Notes: generated by a model not told the origin, from the letters alone. DNA of 64,000 nt from Litoreibacter ascidiaceicola (GCF_900129235.1 NZ_FQUV01000008.1:86212-150211); one strand, 5' to 3'. Positions 51,406 through 63,028 are shown, counted from the first letter of the stretch. Numbers and translations: made by a program.

Positions 51406-52656
51406 CTACCGCAGGGAGCGGCCTTTCTTGATCGCATCGCTACCGAATTTCTCGCGAATCTTGTCGGTCGCCCGCTCGGCATCCGTGCGCTTCGCAGCAT
51501 CAGGGTCGAGCAGGTCTGGCGTGCGGTCGGCGTCAGTTTCAGGCATCAGATCGGAAATGCCGACGCCAAGCAGGCGGTAAGGTCCTTCGTTTACATTGGC
51601 CATCAAGTCCCGCGCCGTGCGGTATATGCGGTCGGCCAGTTGCGTCGGGTCTCGCAAGGATTGGCGGCGGGTAATGAGTTTGAACTTGGCGGTCTTCAGC
51701 TTCAGCGTGACGACGCGGCCCGCAATTTGCTTGGCCTTCGCGCGATCCGCCACCTTTTCGGCCATGCGCCATAGGTGACCGTCCAACAGGTCAGTGTCGG
51801 CGGTGTCATCATGGAACGTGGTTTCGTTCGAGATCCCTTTGACCGGCTCATGGGCGGACACACGGCGGCGGTCTTCACCACGGGCAAGATGCCACAAGCG
51901 ATCCCCCATCGAGCCAAAGCGCGCGTGTAAGTCTTGGCGGTCCCACCGGAGCAGGTCGGCGAATGTGCGAATACCGGCCTTTTCCAGACTCTCGCGGGTT
52001 ACCGCGCCGACACCCCAGATCAAGGAGACGGGGCGGTCACGCAGGAAGTCGTCGGTTTCCGCCTTGCCGATAACAGAAAAACCGCGCGGCTTGTCTAAGT
52101 CGGACGCGACCTTTGCTAGGAACTTGTTGTGGCTCAATCCGATGGAGCCGCTCACACCGATGTCGCTTTCCATCCGGTTTACCAGCCGCGCCAGGATAAC
52201 CGCGGGCGGGGCATGATGCAGTTTTTCAGTGCCTGTGAGGTCAAGAAAAGCCTCATCCAGTGACAGGGGTTCGATGGCGGGGGTCAGTTCCTGCATCAAG
52301 GCGCGGATTTGGCGGGACACGTCCACATAGACGTCCATGCGGCCACGCACGACTTCGGCCTCGGGGCAAAGCTTGAGCGCCTGAAACATCGGCATGGCGG
52401 AACGCACACCCTTGATGCGGGCGATGTAGCAGGCAGTAGAAACAACACCGCGCCTGCCGCCTCCAATTATTACGGGCTTGTCGCGCAGGGCCGGATTATC
52501 GCGCTTTTCGACCGACGCATAAAAGGCGTCGCAATCCATGTGGGCGATTGAAAGCTCGAACAGTTCTGGATGTGACATGACGCGGGGCGACCCGCAGGCG
52601 GGGCAGCGGGCGCCTTGGTCATATTGGTGGAAACAGGTGCGGCAAAGCGAAGGCAT
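51406..52656 (-). CDS. dinB: DNA polymerase IV with N-terminal zinc ribbon
   Basis: A 416-residue Y-family translesion polymerase. The catalytic start AHMDCDAFYASVE and the SLDEAFLDLT motif carry the metal-binding acids. PVSLIWGVGAVT and ESDIGVSGSIGLS are further conserved segments. Before the polymerase there is a 35-residue extension with C5, C8, C18 and C21 (CRTC and CPAC), a likely zinc ribbon absent from the E. coli enzyme. The C-terminal tail ends in KKGRSLR and shows no clear QLxLF clamp motif. It is divergent from a Nudix gene. Confidence 0.95.
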   Translation of the reverse strand: MPSLCRTCFHQYDQGARCPACGSPRVMSHPELFELSIAHMDCDAFYASVEKRDNPALRDKPVIIGGGRRGVVSTACYIARIKGVRSAMPMFQALKLCPEAEVVRGRMDVYVDVSRQIRALMQELTPAIEPLSLDEAFLDLTGTEKLHHAPPAVILARLVNRMESDIGVSGSIGLSHNKFLAKVASDLDKPRGFSVIGKAETDDFLRDRPVSLIWGVGAVTRESLEKAGIRTFADLLRWDRQDLHARFGSMGDRLWHLARGEDRRRVSAHEPVKGISNETTFHDDTADTDLLDGHLWRMAEKVADRAKAKQIAGRVVTLKLKTAKFKLITRRQSLRDPTQLADRIYRTARDLMANVNEGPYRLLGVGISDLMPETDADRTPDLLDPDAAKRTDAERATDKIREKFGSDAIKKGRSLR

Positions 52657-52711
52657 GGAGTGGTGATACGCCAGAGGGGTGTAGGCGGCAATCTTCTGCT
52701 ATGAGTGGTGC

Positions 52712-53119
52712 ATGGAATTTCACGGCGCAAAAGTAGCGGTATTTATCGGCGAGCGTCTGTTGGTCGCGTTGCGCGATGATTTTGATCACATCCCTTTTCC
52801 CGCGTGCTGGGATTTTGCCGGAGGCGGACGAGAGTTGGGGGAAAGCCCCGAAGAATGTGTGTTGCGCGAGTTGAAAGAAGAGTTCGGGCTTTCGTTGCCG
52901 CCCGATCAACTGGTCGGAAAATCCGTATATGAGACGCGGGAGCCGGTAGGGACCGCGTATTTCTTTGCCGCTCATTTGCCCACCGGAGCGGAATCGGGCG
53001 TAGTTTTCGGGGATGAAGGGCAGCGCTGGAAGCTCATGACACCAGAAGAATTCCTGTCCCGCAGCGATGCTATCGCGCATTTGCAGGATTGCTTACGGGT
53101 GTATCTGGAAAGACTCTAG
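52712..53119 (+). CDS. Nudix hydrolase
   Basis: A 135-residue Nudix protein with a complete box, GRELGESPEECVLRELKEEF followed by GL. The N-terminal strand KVAVFIGERLLVALRDD is typical. Its small size and position next to dinB recall MutT-type pool cleaners, but the substrate cannot be fixed from sequence. Only 55 bases separate it from the divergent dinB start. Confidence 0.88.
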   Translation: MEFHGAKVAVFIGERLLVALRDDFDHIPFPACWDFAGGGRELGESPEECVLRELKEEFGLSLPPDQLVGKSVYETREPVGTAYFFAAHLPTGAESGVVFGDEGQRWKLMTPEEFLSRSDAIAHLQDCLRVYLERL

Positions 53120-53211
53120 CTGCCGATATCGACCGAAACAGACTGTTTCTTTCTTCTAAACGGGCCTTCTGCACCCCATATAAACCTTAGGACAGTGAAG
53201 GGAATTTATTG

Positions 53212-54099
53212 ATGGAAGACATTATTTTGGGATTTTTGGGCAATAACGCAGTGTTCCTGCTGTTGTTCGTCTTTTTGGTCGTCGTCGTCCTCGCGGGCGT
53301 GCGGATCGTCCCTCAAAGCGACAAGTTCGTCGTTGAGCGATTTGGCCGCCTGCGCTCGGTGCTTGGGCCTGGCATCAACTTTATCGTGCCGTTTCTGGAT
53401 CGTGTGGCGCACAAGATTTCCATTCTGGAACGCCAACTGCCGACTAATCGCCAAGATGCAATCACGTCAGACAACGTGTTGGTGCAGGTCGAAAGCAGCG
53501 TGTTTTACCGCATCATCGAACCGGAAAAGACGGTTTACCGTATTCGCGACATCGACGCGGCGATCATGACCACTGTTGTTGGTATCGTGCGCTCCGAGTT
53601 GGGTACGCTGGAGCTGGACCAAGTCCAGTCCAACCGTGGACAGTTGATCGAACGCATTCAATCTTCGCTCGAGAAGGTCGTGGATGACTGGGGCATTGAG
53701 GTAACCCGGGCCGAGATTTTGGACGTTAACCTTGATGACGCAACCCGCGCCGCGATGATGCAGCAGTTGAATGCAGAACGCGCGCGCCGTGCGCAAGTGA
53801 CGGAAGCCGAAGGCTCCAAGCGGTCGGTGGAGCTGAATGCCGACGCGCAGCTTTATGCGGCCGAGCAATTGGCCAAAGCCCGCCGTATCGAAGCGGACGC
53901 CGAGGCCTATGCAACCGAAGTGGTTGCCGTCGCGATCAAGGAAAACGGCGTGGAGGCTGCACAGTATCAAGTGGCCTTGAAGCAGGTCGAGGCTCTGTCT
54001 GAAGTCGCTCAAGGGGCTGGCAAGCAAACCGTGTTGTTGCCGACCGCCGCGCTGGACGCCTTTGGCGACGCGTTTAAACTTCTGAAGGGGAGGACCTGA
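53212..54099 (+). CDS. SPFH/Band 7 membrane protein (stomatin/QmcA-like)
   Basis: A 295-residue protein with an N-terminal membrane helix (about 10-30), a Band 7 domain (RIVPQSDKFVVERFGRL, VQVESSVFYRI) and a long Ala/Glu-rich helical region (about 190-260). It is of the stomatin/QmcA class, which forms large membrane cages and works with an NfeD partner. The ATG at 53212 follows a GAAGGGAA site. The nfeD-like gene starts within its stop (TGATG). Confidence 0.93.
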   Translation: MEDIILGFLGNNAVFLLLFVFLVVVVLAGVRIVPQSDKFVVERFGRLRSVLGPGINFIVPFLDRVAHKISILERQLPTNRQDAITSDNVLVQVESSVFYRIIEPEKTVYRIRDIDAAIMTTVVGIVRSELGTLELDQVQSNRGQLIERIQSSLEKVVDDWGIEVTRAEILDVNLDDATRAAMMQQLNAERARRAQVTEAEGSKRSVELNADAQLYAAEQLAKARRIEADAEAYATEVVAVAIKENGVEAAQYQVALKQVEALSEVAQGAGKQTVLLPTAALDAFGDAFKLLKGRT

Positions 54100-54398
54100 T
54101 GGAACAATTCATTCTGTGGAACCAATACTGGGTTTGGTTCGCGCTGGCGTTGTTGCTGGGCGTGTTCGAAATCCTGATGCCGGGCTACATCCTGCTGGGC
54201 TTCGCAGTCGCGGCGGCGGCAATGGGTGTTGTGTTTGCAGTTGGTGTCTGGCCTGCCGGTATGATGATGGACTCGTTGCCCATCACTCTATCGGTCTATG
54301 GGGCAGCGTCGCTGATCACATGGTTGGGGCTGCGCCAATATTTTGGTCGCCGTAACGGTCAGGTCAAAGTCTGGGACAAAGATATCAACGAGAACTGA
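54099..54398 (+). CDS. NfeD family membrane protein
   Basis: A 99-residue short NfeD-type protein with two or three membrane segments (about 8-30, 35-55, 65-80) and a short polar tail. The typical GVFEILMPGYILLGFAVAA segment is present. Its start overlaps the SPFH gene stop. Short NfeD proteins of this kind lack the protease domain and are encoded beside stomatin-like partners; the pair helps organise membrane domains. Confidence 0.9.
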   Translation: MEQFILWNQYWVWFALALLLGVFEILMPGYILLGFAVAAAAMGVVFAVGVWPAGMMMDSLPITLSVYGAASLITWLGLRQYFGRRNGQVKVWDKDINEN

Positions 54399-54429
54399 TT
54401 CCTTTTTTCGACCGCGTAAAAAAGATCAC

Positions 54430-54454
54430 ATGCCCGTGCCATTGGTGCGGGCAT
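54430..54454 (+). terminator. Hairpin after the SPFH-NfeD operon
   Basis: ATGCCCG (54430-54436) pairs with CGGGCAT (54448-54454), with additional G-U and G-C pairs inside. It lies 31 bases past the NfeD stop and has no T-run. The remainder of the gap up to 54677 shows no gene that I can support. Confidence 0.5.
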
Positions 54455-54677
54455 TCACGCGTCCAGACGCCGAATAGTTTCAAATAATTTTGTGAATTGA
54501 TCAGTTCTAACGGGCTTGTTATCCGCTGCTCAACCTTGCACCAAGTCTGTTCATATGCGCACCAATCGTGCGCAATTCTCACGAATCTGTTCATTGAGTG
54601 TGAGCGAGAAAAGCTCCAAATTGGGTTCATCAACAGCAACAACGCTGAACCTTAAAATCGAAACCGGAGTACTTAAA

Positions 54678-54968
54678 ATGAAAACTATTATCGCAACTGT
54701 TATCGCCCTGACCGCAACCGCACCTGCTTTTGCTGACGTGAGCAACCCGCAAGCCTTCTTCGCCATGGGCAACGATTCTGCCGCTGAACTGACCGTGAGC
54801 GAAACATCGACAGGCAACGTGGCGAAAGCGCTGAAAGTTGGCATCTCGGCCAATGAATCCGCAGCAGAAATGAACGCAATGATCGGTGGCGCTGATGTAA
54901 GTCGCGACGTGCAAGCTTTCTTCGCACTCAGCAACGACTCTGCCGCTGAGCGTACAACGCTCAACTAA
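54678..54968 (+). CDS. Small exported protein with 27-residue repeats
   Basis: A 96-residue protein with a signal peptide (MKTIIATVIALTATAPAFA, cleavage after residue 19). The mature 77 residues hold three copies of the motif N[DE]SAAE at residues 32-37, 59-64 and 86-91, exactly 27 residues apart. The first and third copies are longer, QAFFA..NDSAAE. There are no cysteines in the mature part. CGGAG lies about 9 bases before the ATG; the frame is open upstream but without signal sequence. No family is recognised. A good terminator follows, so it forms its own unit. Confidence 0.75.
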   Translation: MKTIIATVIALTATAPAFADVSNPQAFFAMGNDSAAELTVSETSTGNVAKALKVGISANESAAEMNAMIGGADVSRDVQAFFALSNDSAAERTTLN

Positions 54969-54997
54969 ACTACTCGATCTCCTCCCGAGACCAGAAG

Positions 54998-55027
54998 CGG
55001 GCTCCTCTTAACTGAGGGGCCCGTTTT
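54998..55027 (+). terminator. Rho-independent terminator after the repeat protein
   Basis: CGGGCTCCTC (54998-55007) pairs with GAGGGGCCCG (55014-55023), one G-U pair, followed by TTTT. It lies 30 bases past the stop and directly before the pyrF stop on the opposite strand. Confidence 0.85.
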
Positions 55028-55028
55028 C

Positions 55029-55718
55029 TTATGGCAACTCGTCAAGGATCGCTTGGGCCGCTTCGCGTGCGTTTGTTGCTTGCCAGATCGGGCGGCCTAC
55101 CACGATGTGGTCGGCCCCGTCGCTGATTGCTTTGGCTGGAGTTGCGACGCGTTTTTGGTCACCAAGCGCCGAACCGGACGGGCGCACGCCGGGGGTGACG
55201 ATCAAACGACCCTCGGCCTCGGGGAGGGCGCGGATCATCGCGGCTTCTTGCGGGGATGCGATGACGCCGTCGGCACCCGCCTCTAGGGCTTTTGCCGCTC
55301 GTTCGAGCGTAATCTCGTGAATGTCGCCAGCTTTGATACAGCCATCATCCAGATCGGCGCGATCGAGCGACGTGAGAACCGTCACGCCAAGGATTTTCAT
55401 GTTAGTCCCCGACGCGCCTTCCTTGGCGGCGCGCACGACATGGGGGTCGCCGTGGACGGTTAGGAAGTCATGATTAAACTGCGCAAGGCCACGGACGGCT
55501 GCTTCGACAGTTGCCCCGATGTCGAACAGTTTCATATCAAGAAAGATGCGTTTGCCGTGCTCGTCTTTCAGCTCGTTGGCAAGTGCAAGGCCACCACCGG
55601 TCAGCATCCCGAGGCCGATTTTGTAGAAATTTACGCTATCGCCAAGGCGCTGGCTTAAATCCAGCCCGGCGAGGGCATTGGGGAGGTCAATTGCAACGAT
55701 CAGACGGTCATCGGACAT
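55029..55718 (-). CDS. pyrF: Orotidine 5'-phosphate decarboxylase
   Basis: PyrF makes UMP from OMP, the last step of pyrimidine synthesis. The 229 residues have the family length. The catalytic DxKxxD array is visible in FLDMKLFDIGATV, with VTPGVRPSG in the phosphate-binding loop near the C-terminus. It stands alone on the minus strand, followed by the terminator of the convergent repeat-protein gene. Confidence 0.97.
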   Translation of the reverse strand: MSDDRLIVAIDLPNALAGLDLSQRLGDSVNFYKIGLGMLTGGGLALANELKDEHGKRIFLDMKLFDIGATVEAAVRGLAQFNHDFLTVHGDPHVVRAAKEGASGTNMKILGVTVLTSLDRADLDDGCIKAGDIHEITLERAAKALEAGADGVIASPQEAAMIRALPEAEGRLIVTPGVRPSGSALGDQKRVATPAKAISDGADHIVVGRPIWQATNAREAAQAILDELP

Positions 55719-55775
55719 GGGAGCAGGCCTTTGCAGCTAGGATTTGGCCCTAGCTGCCCGTCTGACGCCGTGTCG

Positions 55776-56090
55776 TCAAGCGGCGGTCTGCATATCCTTA
55801 AGACCCATGGTATCTTTAAGTTGACGGATCATGTCGTTGATGTGGATGAGGCGACCAGCTTTTTGAGTGGGTGAGCGCGACATCAACTTCGCACGGCCCT
55901 TCGCGCGATGCGTTTTGGCGCGTGCGACCAGAACGGTTGAAACCGCCTCGAAATCTGTCGCGATCGGTAAAGGAGCGGAGGTCGGAACCTTACGGGTCTC
56001 ATGCCCCTCGTGAAACACAACCAAGGCCTCGAAACACCGCGTTGCGGCATTGTAGTTCAAGTTTTGCACTTCTGTTTGATAACTGCTCAT
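55776..56090 (-). CDS. Small basic protein of unknown function
   Basis: A 104-residue protein with a strong AGGAGG site 6 bases before the ATG at 56090. It opens MSSYQTEVQNLNYNAATRCFEALVVFHE in part, which looks like two beta strands. The centre is basic (VARAKTHRAKGRAKLMSR) and the end helical. There is no signal peptide or membrane segment. No family is recognised. Its start faces the clpB promoter region across about 110 bases, so shared regulation is possible but not shown. Confidence 0.65.
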   Translation of the reverse strand: MSSYQTEVQNLNYNAATRCFEALVVFHEGHETRKVPTSAPLPIATDFEAVSTVLVARAKTHRAKGRAKLMSRSPTQKAGRLIHINDMIRQLKDTMGLKDMQTAA

Positions 56091-56202
56091 AGTTACCTCC
56101 TTTTCATTACTAACAACGTAGGATCGAAAAGGTTCCGTCGCCACTAAACGGCAGTCACAACGTAGTGAATCATTGTAACGTCGAAATTTTGTGATCACAC
56201 CC

Positions 56203-56231
56203 CTTGAGCAGGTGGAGGCTACTCCCCATCT
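56203..56231 (+). promoter_or_regulatory. Predicted sigma-32 (RpoH) heat-shock promoter of clpB
   Basis: CTTGAGC (56203-56209), 14 bases, then CCCCATCT (56224-56231). This is close to the RpoH consensus CTTGAAA with CCCCATNT. RNA would start near 56238, giving a leader of about 73 bases before the ATG at 56311 and excluding the upstream in-frame start at 56191. Confidence 0.8.
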
Positions 56232-56310
56232 AAGGTTTGAGATTTGTCAAAGCACAGTGCCGCCTAGCGGGCTACAATTCGACAAAGGCTTAATGAAAGG
56301 AACGTACCCA

Positions 56311-58926
<2,616 letters not shown>

Positions 58927-58931
58927 CGTAA

Positions 58932-58955
58932 AAAGGGCGCCTTCGGGCGCCCTTT
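58932..58955. terminator. Terminator hairpin between clpB and the FAS1 gene
   Basis: AAAGGGCGCC (58932-58941) pairs with GGCGCCCTTT (58946-58955) around a TTCG tetraloop closed by C-G, an especially stable loop. It lies between convergent genes and can serve both strands. Confidence 0.85.
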
Positions 58956-58975
58956 CACTATTCAGGTTTGGCCCT

Positions 58976-59458
58976 TCAGCTTGCGGGCATGATGACCTTG
59001 TCGATAACGTGGATGACGCCGTTAGACGCCTCGATGTCAGCCGCCGTTACGTTGGCATCATTCACCATCACACCACCCTCGGTTTTGATCGTCACTTCGC
59101 CGCCTTGGACGGTTGCTGCCGTCATGCCGTCGGACAGATCGCCCGACATCACTTTGCCAGCAACGACGTGATAGGTAAGGATCGCGGTTAGCTGATCCTT
59201 GTTTTCTGGCTTGAGCAGAGTTTCGACCGTGCCTTCGGGCAGGGCGGCAAACGCCTCGTCCGTGGGGGCGAAGACGGTGAACGGGCCTTCGCCTTTCAGG
59301 GTGTCAACCAAGCCTGCCGCTTGCACAGCGGCCACAAGGGTGCCGAAGCTGCCAGCGGCAACGGCTGTATCGACGATGTCCTTGGAGTGGCCATCTGCGA
59401 AGGCTGGTGCCGTCAGGGCTGCGGCGGCGGTCAAAGCGATAAAAGTTCTGCGGATCAT
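58976..59458 (-). CDS. Exported fasciclin (FAS1) domain protein
   Basis: A 160-residue protein with a signal peptide (cleavage after PAFA, about residue 21) and one FAS1 domain filling the rest. The H1 motif [14 protein letters not shown] and H2-like [13 protein letters not shown] are clear, and it ends with [14 protein letters not shown]1 proteins act in adhesion or surface interactions. AGGAG precedes the ATG. It is convergent with clpB and divergent from the glutamate-synthase-like gene. Confidence 0.93.
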   Translation of the reverse strand: MIRRTFIALTAAAALTAPAFADGHSKDIVDTAVAAGSFGTLVAAVQAAGLVDTLKGEGPFTVFAPTDEAFAALPEGTVETLLKPENKDQLTAILTYHVVAGKVMSGDLSDGMTAATVQGGEVTIKTEGGVMVNDANVTAADIEASNGVIHVIDKVIMPAS

Positions 59459-59717
59459 ATCGTGGTCTCCTGTTCACTACAAAAGACGCTCGTGATTGAG
59501 CATCGGAACCGATACGCACAAACCCCACGGCAGGATGCCGCCGATCAGCACTTTTTCATTCTTGACCAATCTCGAGCTTGGCCTAAGCAAACGGTTTCCC
59601 CGCTTTCCAATGACATTCTTGTTATCGCCCGTGATCGCAGCGCGGCTTATGGAGCATTCACTTGCGTGTTCTGGCGGCGCATCCGACAGTACGCAAAACA
59701 TAAAATGGGGATCCGGT

Positions 59718-61205
59718 ATGTGGATGTTTGATTGGGCGGGCTGGGTGATCGAAGTGATGGCATTGGCCTTCGTAGGTGTCATCGGTATCGCGGCGCTGTT
59801 GGCGTTGGTGCTGTTCGCCATCGACCGGTCCCAAACGAGCGACGCCATTCGGCGCAATTACCCAGTCATCGGACGGTTTCGGCATCTCTTCACCGAGCTG
59901 GGCGAGTTCTTCCGTCAATACTTTTTCGCGATGGATCGTGAGGAGCTACCGTTCAACAGGGCGCAGCGAGACTGGATATCCCGTTCCACCAGCGGTGAGG
60001 GAAACACAGTCGCGTTCGGATCGACCCGCGATCTTTCGGTGGTGGGTACGCCGCTTTTTGTGAATGCCGCGTTTCCACCGCTGGATGATCAATTTGCGTC
60101 CTCCGAGCCTTTGGTAATTGGCAGCACGTCACGACATCCCTTCGAGGCCAAATCGTTCTTCAACCTGTCCGGCATGTCTTACGGCGCGATTTCGAAACCT
60201 GCGGTGACCGCCCTTTCACGTGGAGCCAAGGAAGCAGGTATCTGGATGAACACGGGTGAGGGGGGGCTCAGCCCCTATCATCTGGAGGGTGGCGCGGACA
60301 TCGTGTTCCAGATCGGCACTGCCAAATATGGCGTGCGCAACAAAGACGGATCGCTCAATGACGACAAGCTGCGCGAAGTGGCGGCACATCCCGAAGTGAA
60401 GATGTTCGAGATCAAGCTGGCGCAAGGGGCAAAGCCTGGCAAAGGGGGCATCCTGCCCGGTGCCAAGGTCACCGCCGAAATCGCCGCCATTCGCGGGATC
60501 GACGAGGGGCAAGACAGCATTTCACCCAATCGCCATGTCGAGGTATCCAACGTCGCTGAGTTATTGGACATGATTGCCCATGTCCGCGAAGTGACAGGCA
60601 AGCCGACGGGGATAAAAACGGTCTTTGGATCGGAGGCGCCGTTCCGCGACCTCTTTGATCTGGTGCTGCAACGCGACGAGGCCCCTGACTTTATTACCAT
60701 CGACGGCGGAGAGGGCGGAACCGGTGCGGCCCCCCTTCCGCTGATGGATCTTGTCGGGGTTACGATCAAGGAAGCCTTGCCAGAAGTCGCGAACCTGCTG
60801 CGGGAATACGGATTGAAAGACCGGATACGACTGATTGCCTCCGGCAAGCTGATGGTGCCTGGCGATGTCGCTTGGGCGCTGGCCGCCGGAGCGGACTTTG
60901 TCACGTCCGCGCGGGGATTCATGTTTAGCCTTGGCTGCATTCAGGCCATGAAGTGCAACAAGAACACCTGCCCGACGGGCATCACCACGCATGATCCGAG
61001 GTTCCAGCAAGGATTGGTGCCGGAGGACAAGTATAAGAAGGTCGCGCGCTACGCCAAAGGCATCGTCAAGGAGGTGGAGCTGATCGCCCACTCCGTCGGT
61101 GTGCCCGAACCACGCCAGATGCGGCGCGAACATGTGCGGCTTGTGCAGGACACGGGTAAATCGGTGCCGATGGATGTGCTGTATCCGGTGAAGGACGCCG
61201 GTTAG
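59718..61205 (+). CDS. Membrane-anchored FMN-binding glutamate synthase domain protein
   Basis: A 495-residue oxidoreductase with the FMN-binding GltB core. An N-terminal membrane helix (about residues 8-32) anchors it. The core has NLSGMSYGAISKPAV, GEGGLSPYH and GGEGGTGAAPLPLMD for FMN, and a Cys cluster in MKCNKNTCPTGIT that in glutamate synthase holds a 3Fe-4S centre. It lacks the glutaminase domain, so it is not a full glutamate synthase. GGGG lies 7 bases before the ATG; a longer upstream frame lacks support. Its substrate and electron partner are unknown. Confidence 0.85.
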   Translation: MWMFDWAGWVIEVMALAFVGVIGIAALLALVLFAIDRSQTSDAIRRNYPVIGRFRHLFTELGEFFRQYFFAMDREELPFNRAQRDWISRSTSGEGNTVAFGSTRDLSVVGTPLFVNAAFPPLDDQFASSEPLVIGSTSRHPFEAKSFFNLSGMSYGAISKPAVTALSRGAKEAGIWMNTGEGGLSPYHLEGGADIVFQIGTAKYGVRNKDGSLNDDKLREVAAHPEVKMFEIKLAQGAKPGKGGILPGAKVTAEIAAIRGIDEGQDSISPNRHVEVSNVAELLDMIAHVREVTGKPTGIKTVFGSEAPFRDLFDLVLQRDEAPDFITIDGGEGGTGAAPLPLMDLVGVTIKEALPEVANLLREYGLKDRIRLIASGKLMVPGDVAWALAAGADFVTSARGFMFSLGCIQAMKCNKNTCPTGITTHDPRFQQGLVPEDKYKKVARYAKGIVKEVELIAHSVGVPEPRQMRREHVRLVQDTGKSVPMDVLYPVKDAG

Positions 61206-61338
61206 GTGAACCGTTTGACACATTGTGCAATGGGCGATTGGAGGCCAAAATGGTTGATCTCCCGAGATGTCTTCAAAACTTGCTATAGTAGTCTCGCCGG
61301 CAGGTACTGCATGGCGATTTCGAAGAAAGGGTTTTCTG

Positions 61339-61968
61339 ATGCTAACGGTAGATGAAGAAATTACGAGTGTGTCGCGACTACGTGAACTGCTACCGACCGA
61401 GGGCTTCACCAACACGTTTCTTAAGGTCACAGATCAGCTTAACGTCGTCGCGCGCAGGTTCATTGCCAACGCACCCTTTATAATTGTGGCCACAAAATCC
61501 TCGGAGGGATTGATTGATGTTTCACCGAAGGGAGACCCCGCTGGTTTTGTCGAGGTTTATGACAACAAAACGCTGATAATTCCTGATAGATTGGGCAATC
61601 ATCGAGTCGATGGTTTCCAGAACATTCTTGAAGATCCAAATGTGGCTATTTTATTCATTGTTCCGGATCACGGCGACACTCTTCGTGTCGCTGGCAAAGC
61701 CCGGATCGTAAAGGATCGGGCGATTAACGAACGTCTCGCGATCAATGGCAAAGAGCCGCTTCTGGCCATGGTCGTCGAGGTGCAGGAAGCATTTATGCAT
61801 TGCTCCAAATCGTTAATTCGGTCCCGACTTTGGTACCCGGACAGCTGGCCAGCACGTAAAACCGCCCCGACGTTGGCGGAGTGGGTTCTTGAAACTGTAG
61901 CGCGGAAACAAACCTTGGATGAGGTACAAGATGATCATTCTGCCGACGAGAGAACCCGTTTGTATTGA
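61339..61968 (+). CDS. Pyridoxamine 5'-phosphate oxidase-like flavin-binding protein
   Basis: A 209-residue protein with the split-barrel fold of the PNPOx-like family (MSMEG_1061 type). FIIVATKSSEGLIDVSPKGDPAGFV and RLGNHRVDGFQNILEDPNVAILF are characteristic segments (quoted in part). These proteins bind FMN or F420 and reduce small molecules, or bind heme. The ATG at 61339 follows AAAGGG by 8 bases. The gene seems closer to 50% GC than its neighbours by eye. Substrate unknown; it has no clear operon partner. Confidence 0.8.
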   Translation: MLTVDEEITSVSRLRELLPTEGFTNTFLKVTDQLNVVARRFIANAPFIIVATKSSEGLIDVSPKGDPAGFVEVYDNKTLIIPDRLGNHRVDGFQNILEDPNVAILFIVPDHGDTLRVAGKARIVKDRAINERLAINGKEPLLAMVVEVQEAFMHCSKSLIRSRLWYPDSWPARKTAPTLAEWVLETVARKQTLDEVQDDHSADERTRLY

Positions 61969-61994
61969 TGTTTTTGACGCGCGCGAAGTGAAAC

Positions 61995-62036
61995 AGCTCA
62001 CGCTACGATGACACTAATCCCACAGTTTCGTGAGCT
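61995..62036. other. Inverted repeat upstream of msrP
   Basis: AGCTCACG (61995-62002) and CGTGAGCT (62029-62036) are perfect inverted 8-mers separated by 26 bases, 71 bases before the msrP start. It may be a hairpin ending the previous gene or a regulator site for msrPQ; no T-run follows. Confidence 0.35.
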
Positions 62037-62107
62037 AGCCTCATTTGGTTTTGTGCCTTGGCGCGCGTAAGTCATAAGGGAACACGCAAAAGCGAGGACT
62101 CGATATT

Positions 62108-63019
62108 ATGGCCAACCGGTTCAAATCTGATCTGACTCGGGGCGACGTCACCCCCGAAAACGTATTCCTGAACCGGCGGGCCTTCATGGCTGGTGCCTCG
62201 GCCTTGGCCGCCACGGGCATCGCGGGGCCTGCCTTGGCCTCTCAATACTCGACTGACGAAGAGCCCAACGCGTGGGATGAAATCACACAGTACAACAACT
62301 TCTACGAGTTCGGGACGGGCAAGTCCGACCCTGCTGAATATGCAGGGGCGTTGACGACTGATCCTTGGGAAGTCGAAATCGACGGCTTGGTCGACAAGCC
62401 CGGCACCTATTCCTTCAAAGACATCATGGCCGCCATGACCGTAGAAGAACGTATCTACCGCTTCCGCTGCGTCGAGGCATGGTCGATGGTCATCCCGTGG
62501 AACGGGTTTGAACTGGCCGATTTGCTGAACATGGCTGGCGTGCAAAGCGGAGCCAAATACGTCGCGTTTGAAACCCTGCTCCGCCCCGAGGAGATGTGGG
62601 GCCAGAAGCGGCGCTTCGTTCCATGGCCCTACCGCGAAGGTCTGCGTCTGGACGAGGCGATGCACCCGCTCACCATTATGGCGACGGGGATCTACGGCAA
62701 GCCGATCCCGAACCAGAACGGCGCGCCCATGCGTCTGGTTGTGCCGTGGAAATATGGTTTCAAGTCGATCAAGTCGATCGTGAAGATCACGCTGACCGAC
62801 ACACAGCCTGAAACCAGCTGGAACATGATCAACGCCAGCGAGTACGGCTTTTATAGCAACGTGAACCCCGCGGTGGATCACCCGCGCTGGTCGCAGGCAT
62901 CCGAGCGTCGTGTCGGCGGCGGGCTTCTGGCCAAACGCATCCCGACGCCGATGTTCAACGGGTACGCGGATCAGGTTGCTAGCCTTTACGAGGGCATGGA
63001 CCTTGCCAAAAATTTCTAA
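62108..63019 (+). CDS. msrP: Periplasmic methionine sulfoxide reductase, catalytic subunit
   Basis: MsrP reduces oxidised methionines in periplasmic proteins with a molybdopterin cofactor. The 303-residue protein has a twin-arginine signal (NRRAFMAG, Arg23-Arg24) with export after folding. The molybdenum-binding cysteine is C121 in [15 protein letters not shown]. Downstream segments such as [12 protein letters not shown] and [19 protein letters not shown] are typical. It is followed after 9 bases by msrQ, its heme-containing membrane partner. Confidence 0.96.
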   Translation: MANRFKSDLTRGDVTPENVFLNRRAFMAGASALAATGIAGPALASQYSTDEEPNAWDEITQYNNFYEFGTGKSDPAEYAGALTTDPWEVEIDGLVDKPGTYSFKDIMAAMTVEERIYRFRCVEAWSMVIPWNGFELADLLNMAGVQSGAKYVAFETLLRPEEMWGQKRRFVPWPYREGLRLDEAMHPLTIMATGIYGKPIPNQNGAPMRLVVPWKYGFKSIKSIVKITLTDTQPETSWNMINASEYGFYSNVNPAVDHPRWSQASERRVGGGLLAKRIPTPMFNGYADQVASLYEGMDLAKNF

Positions 63020-63028
63020 GCCCTCCTG

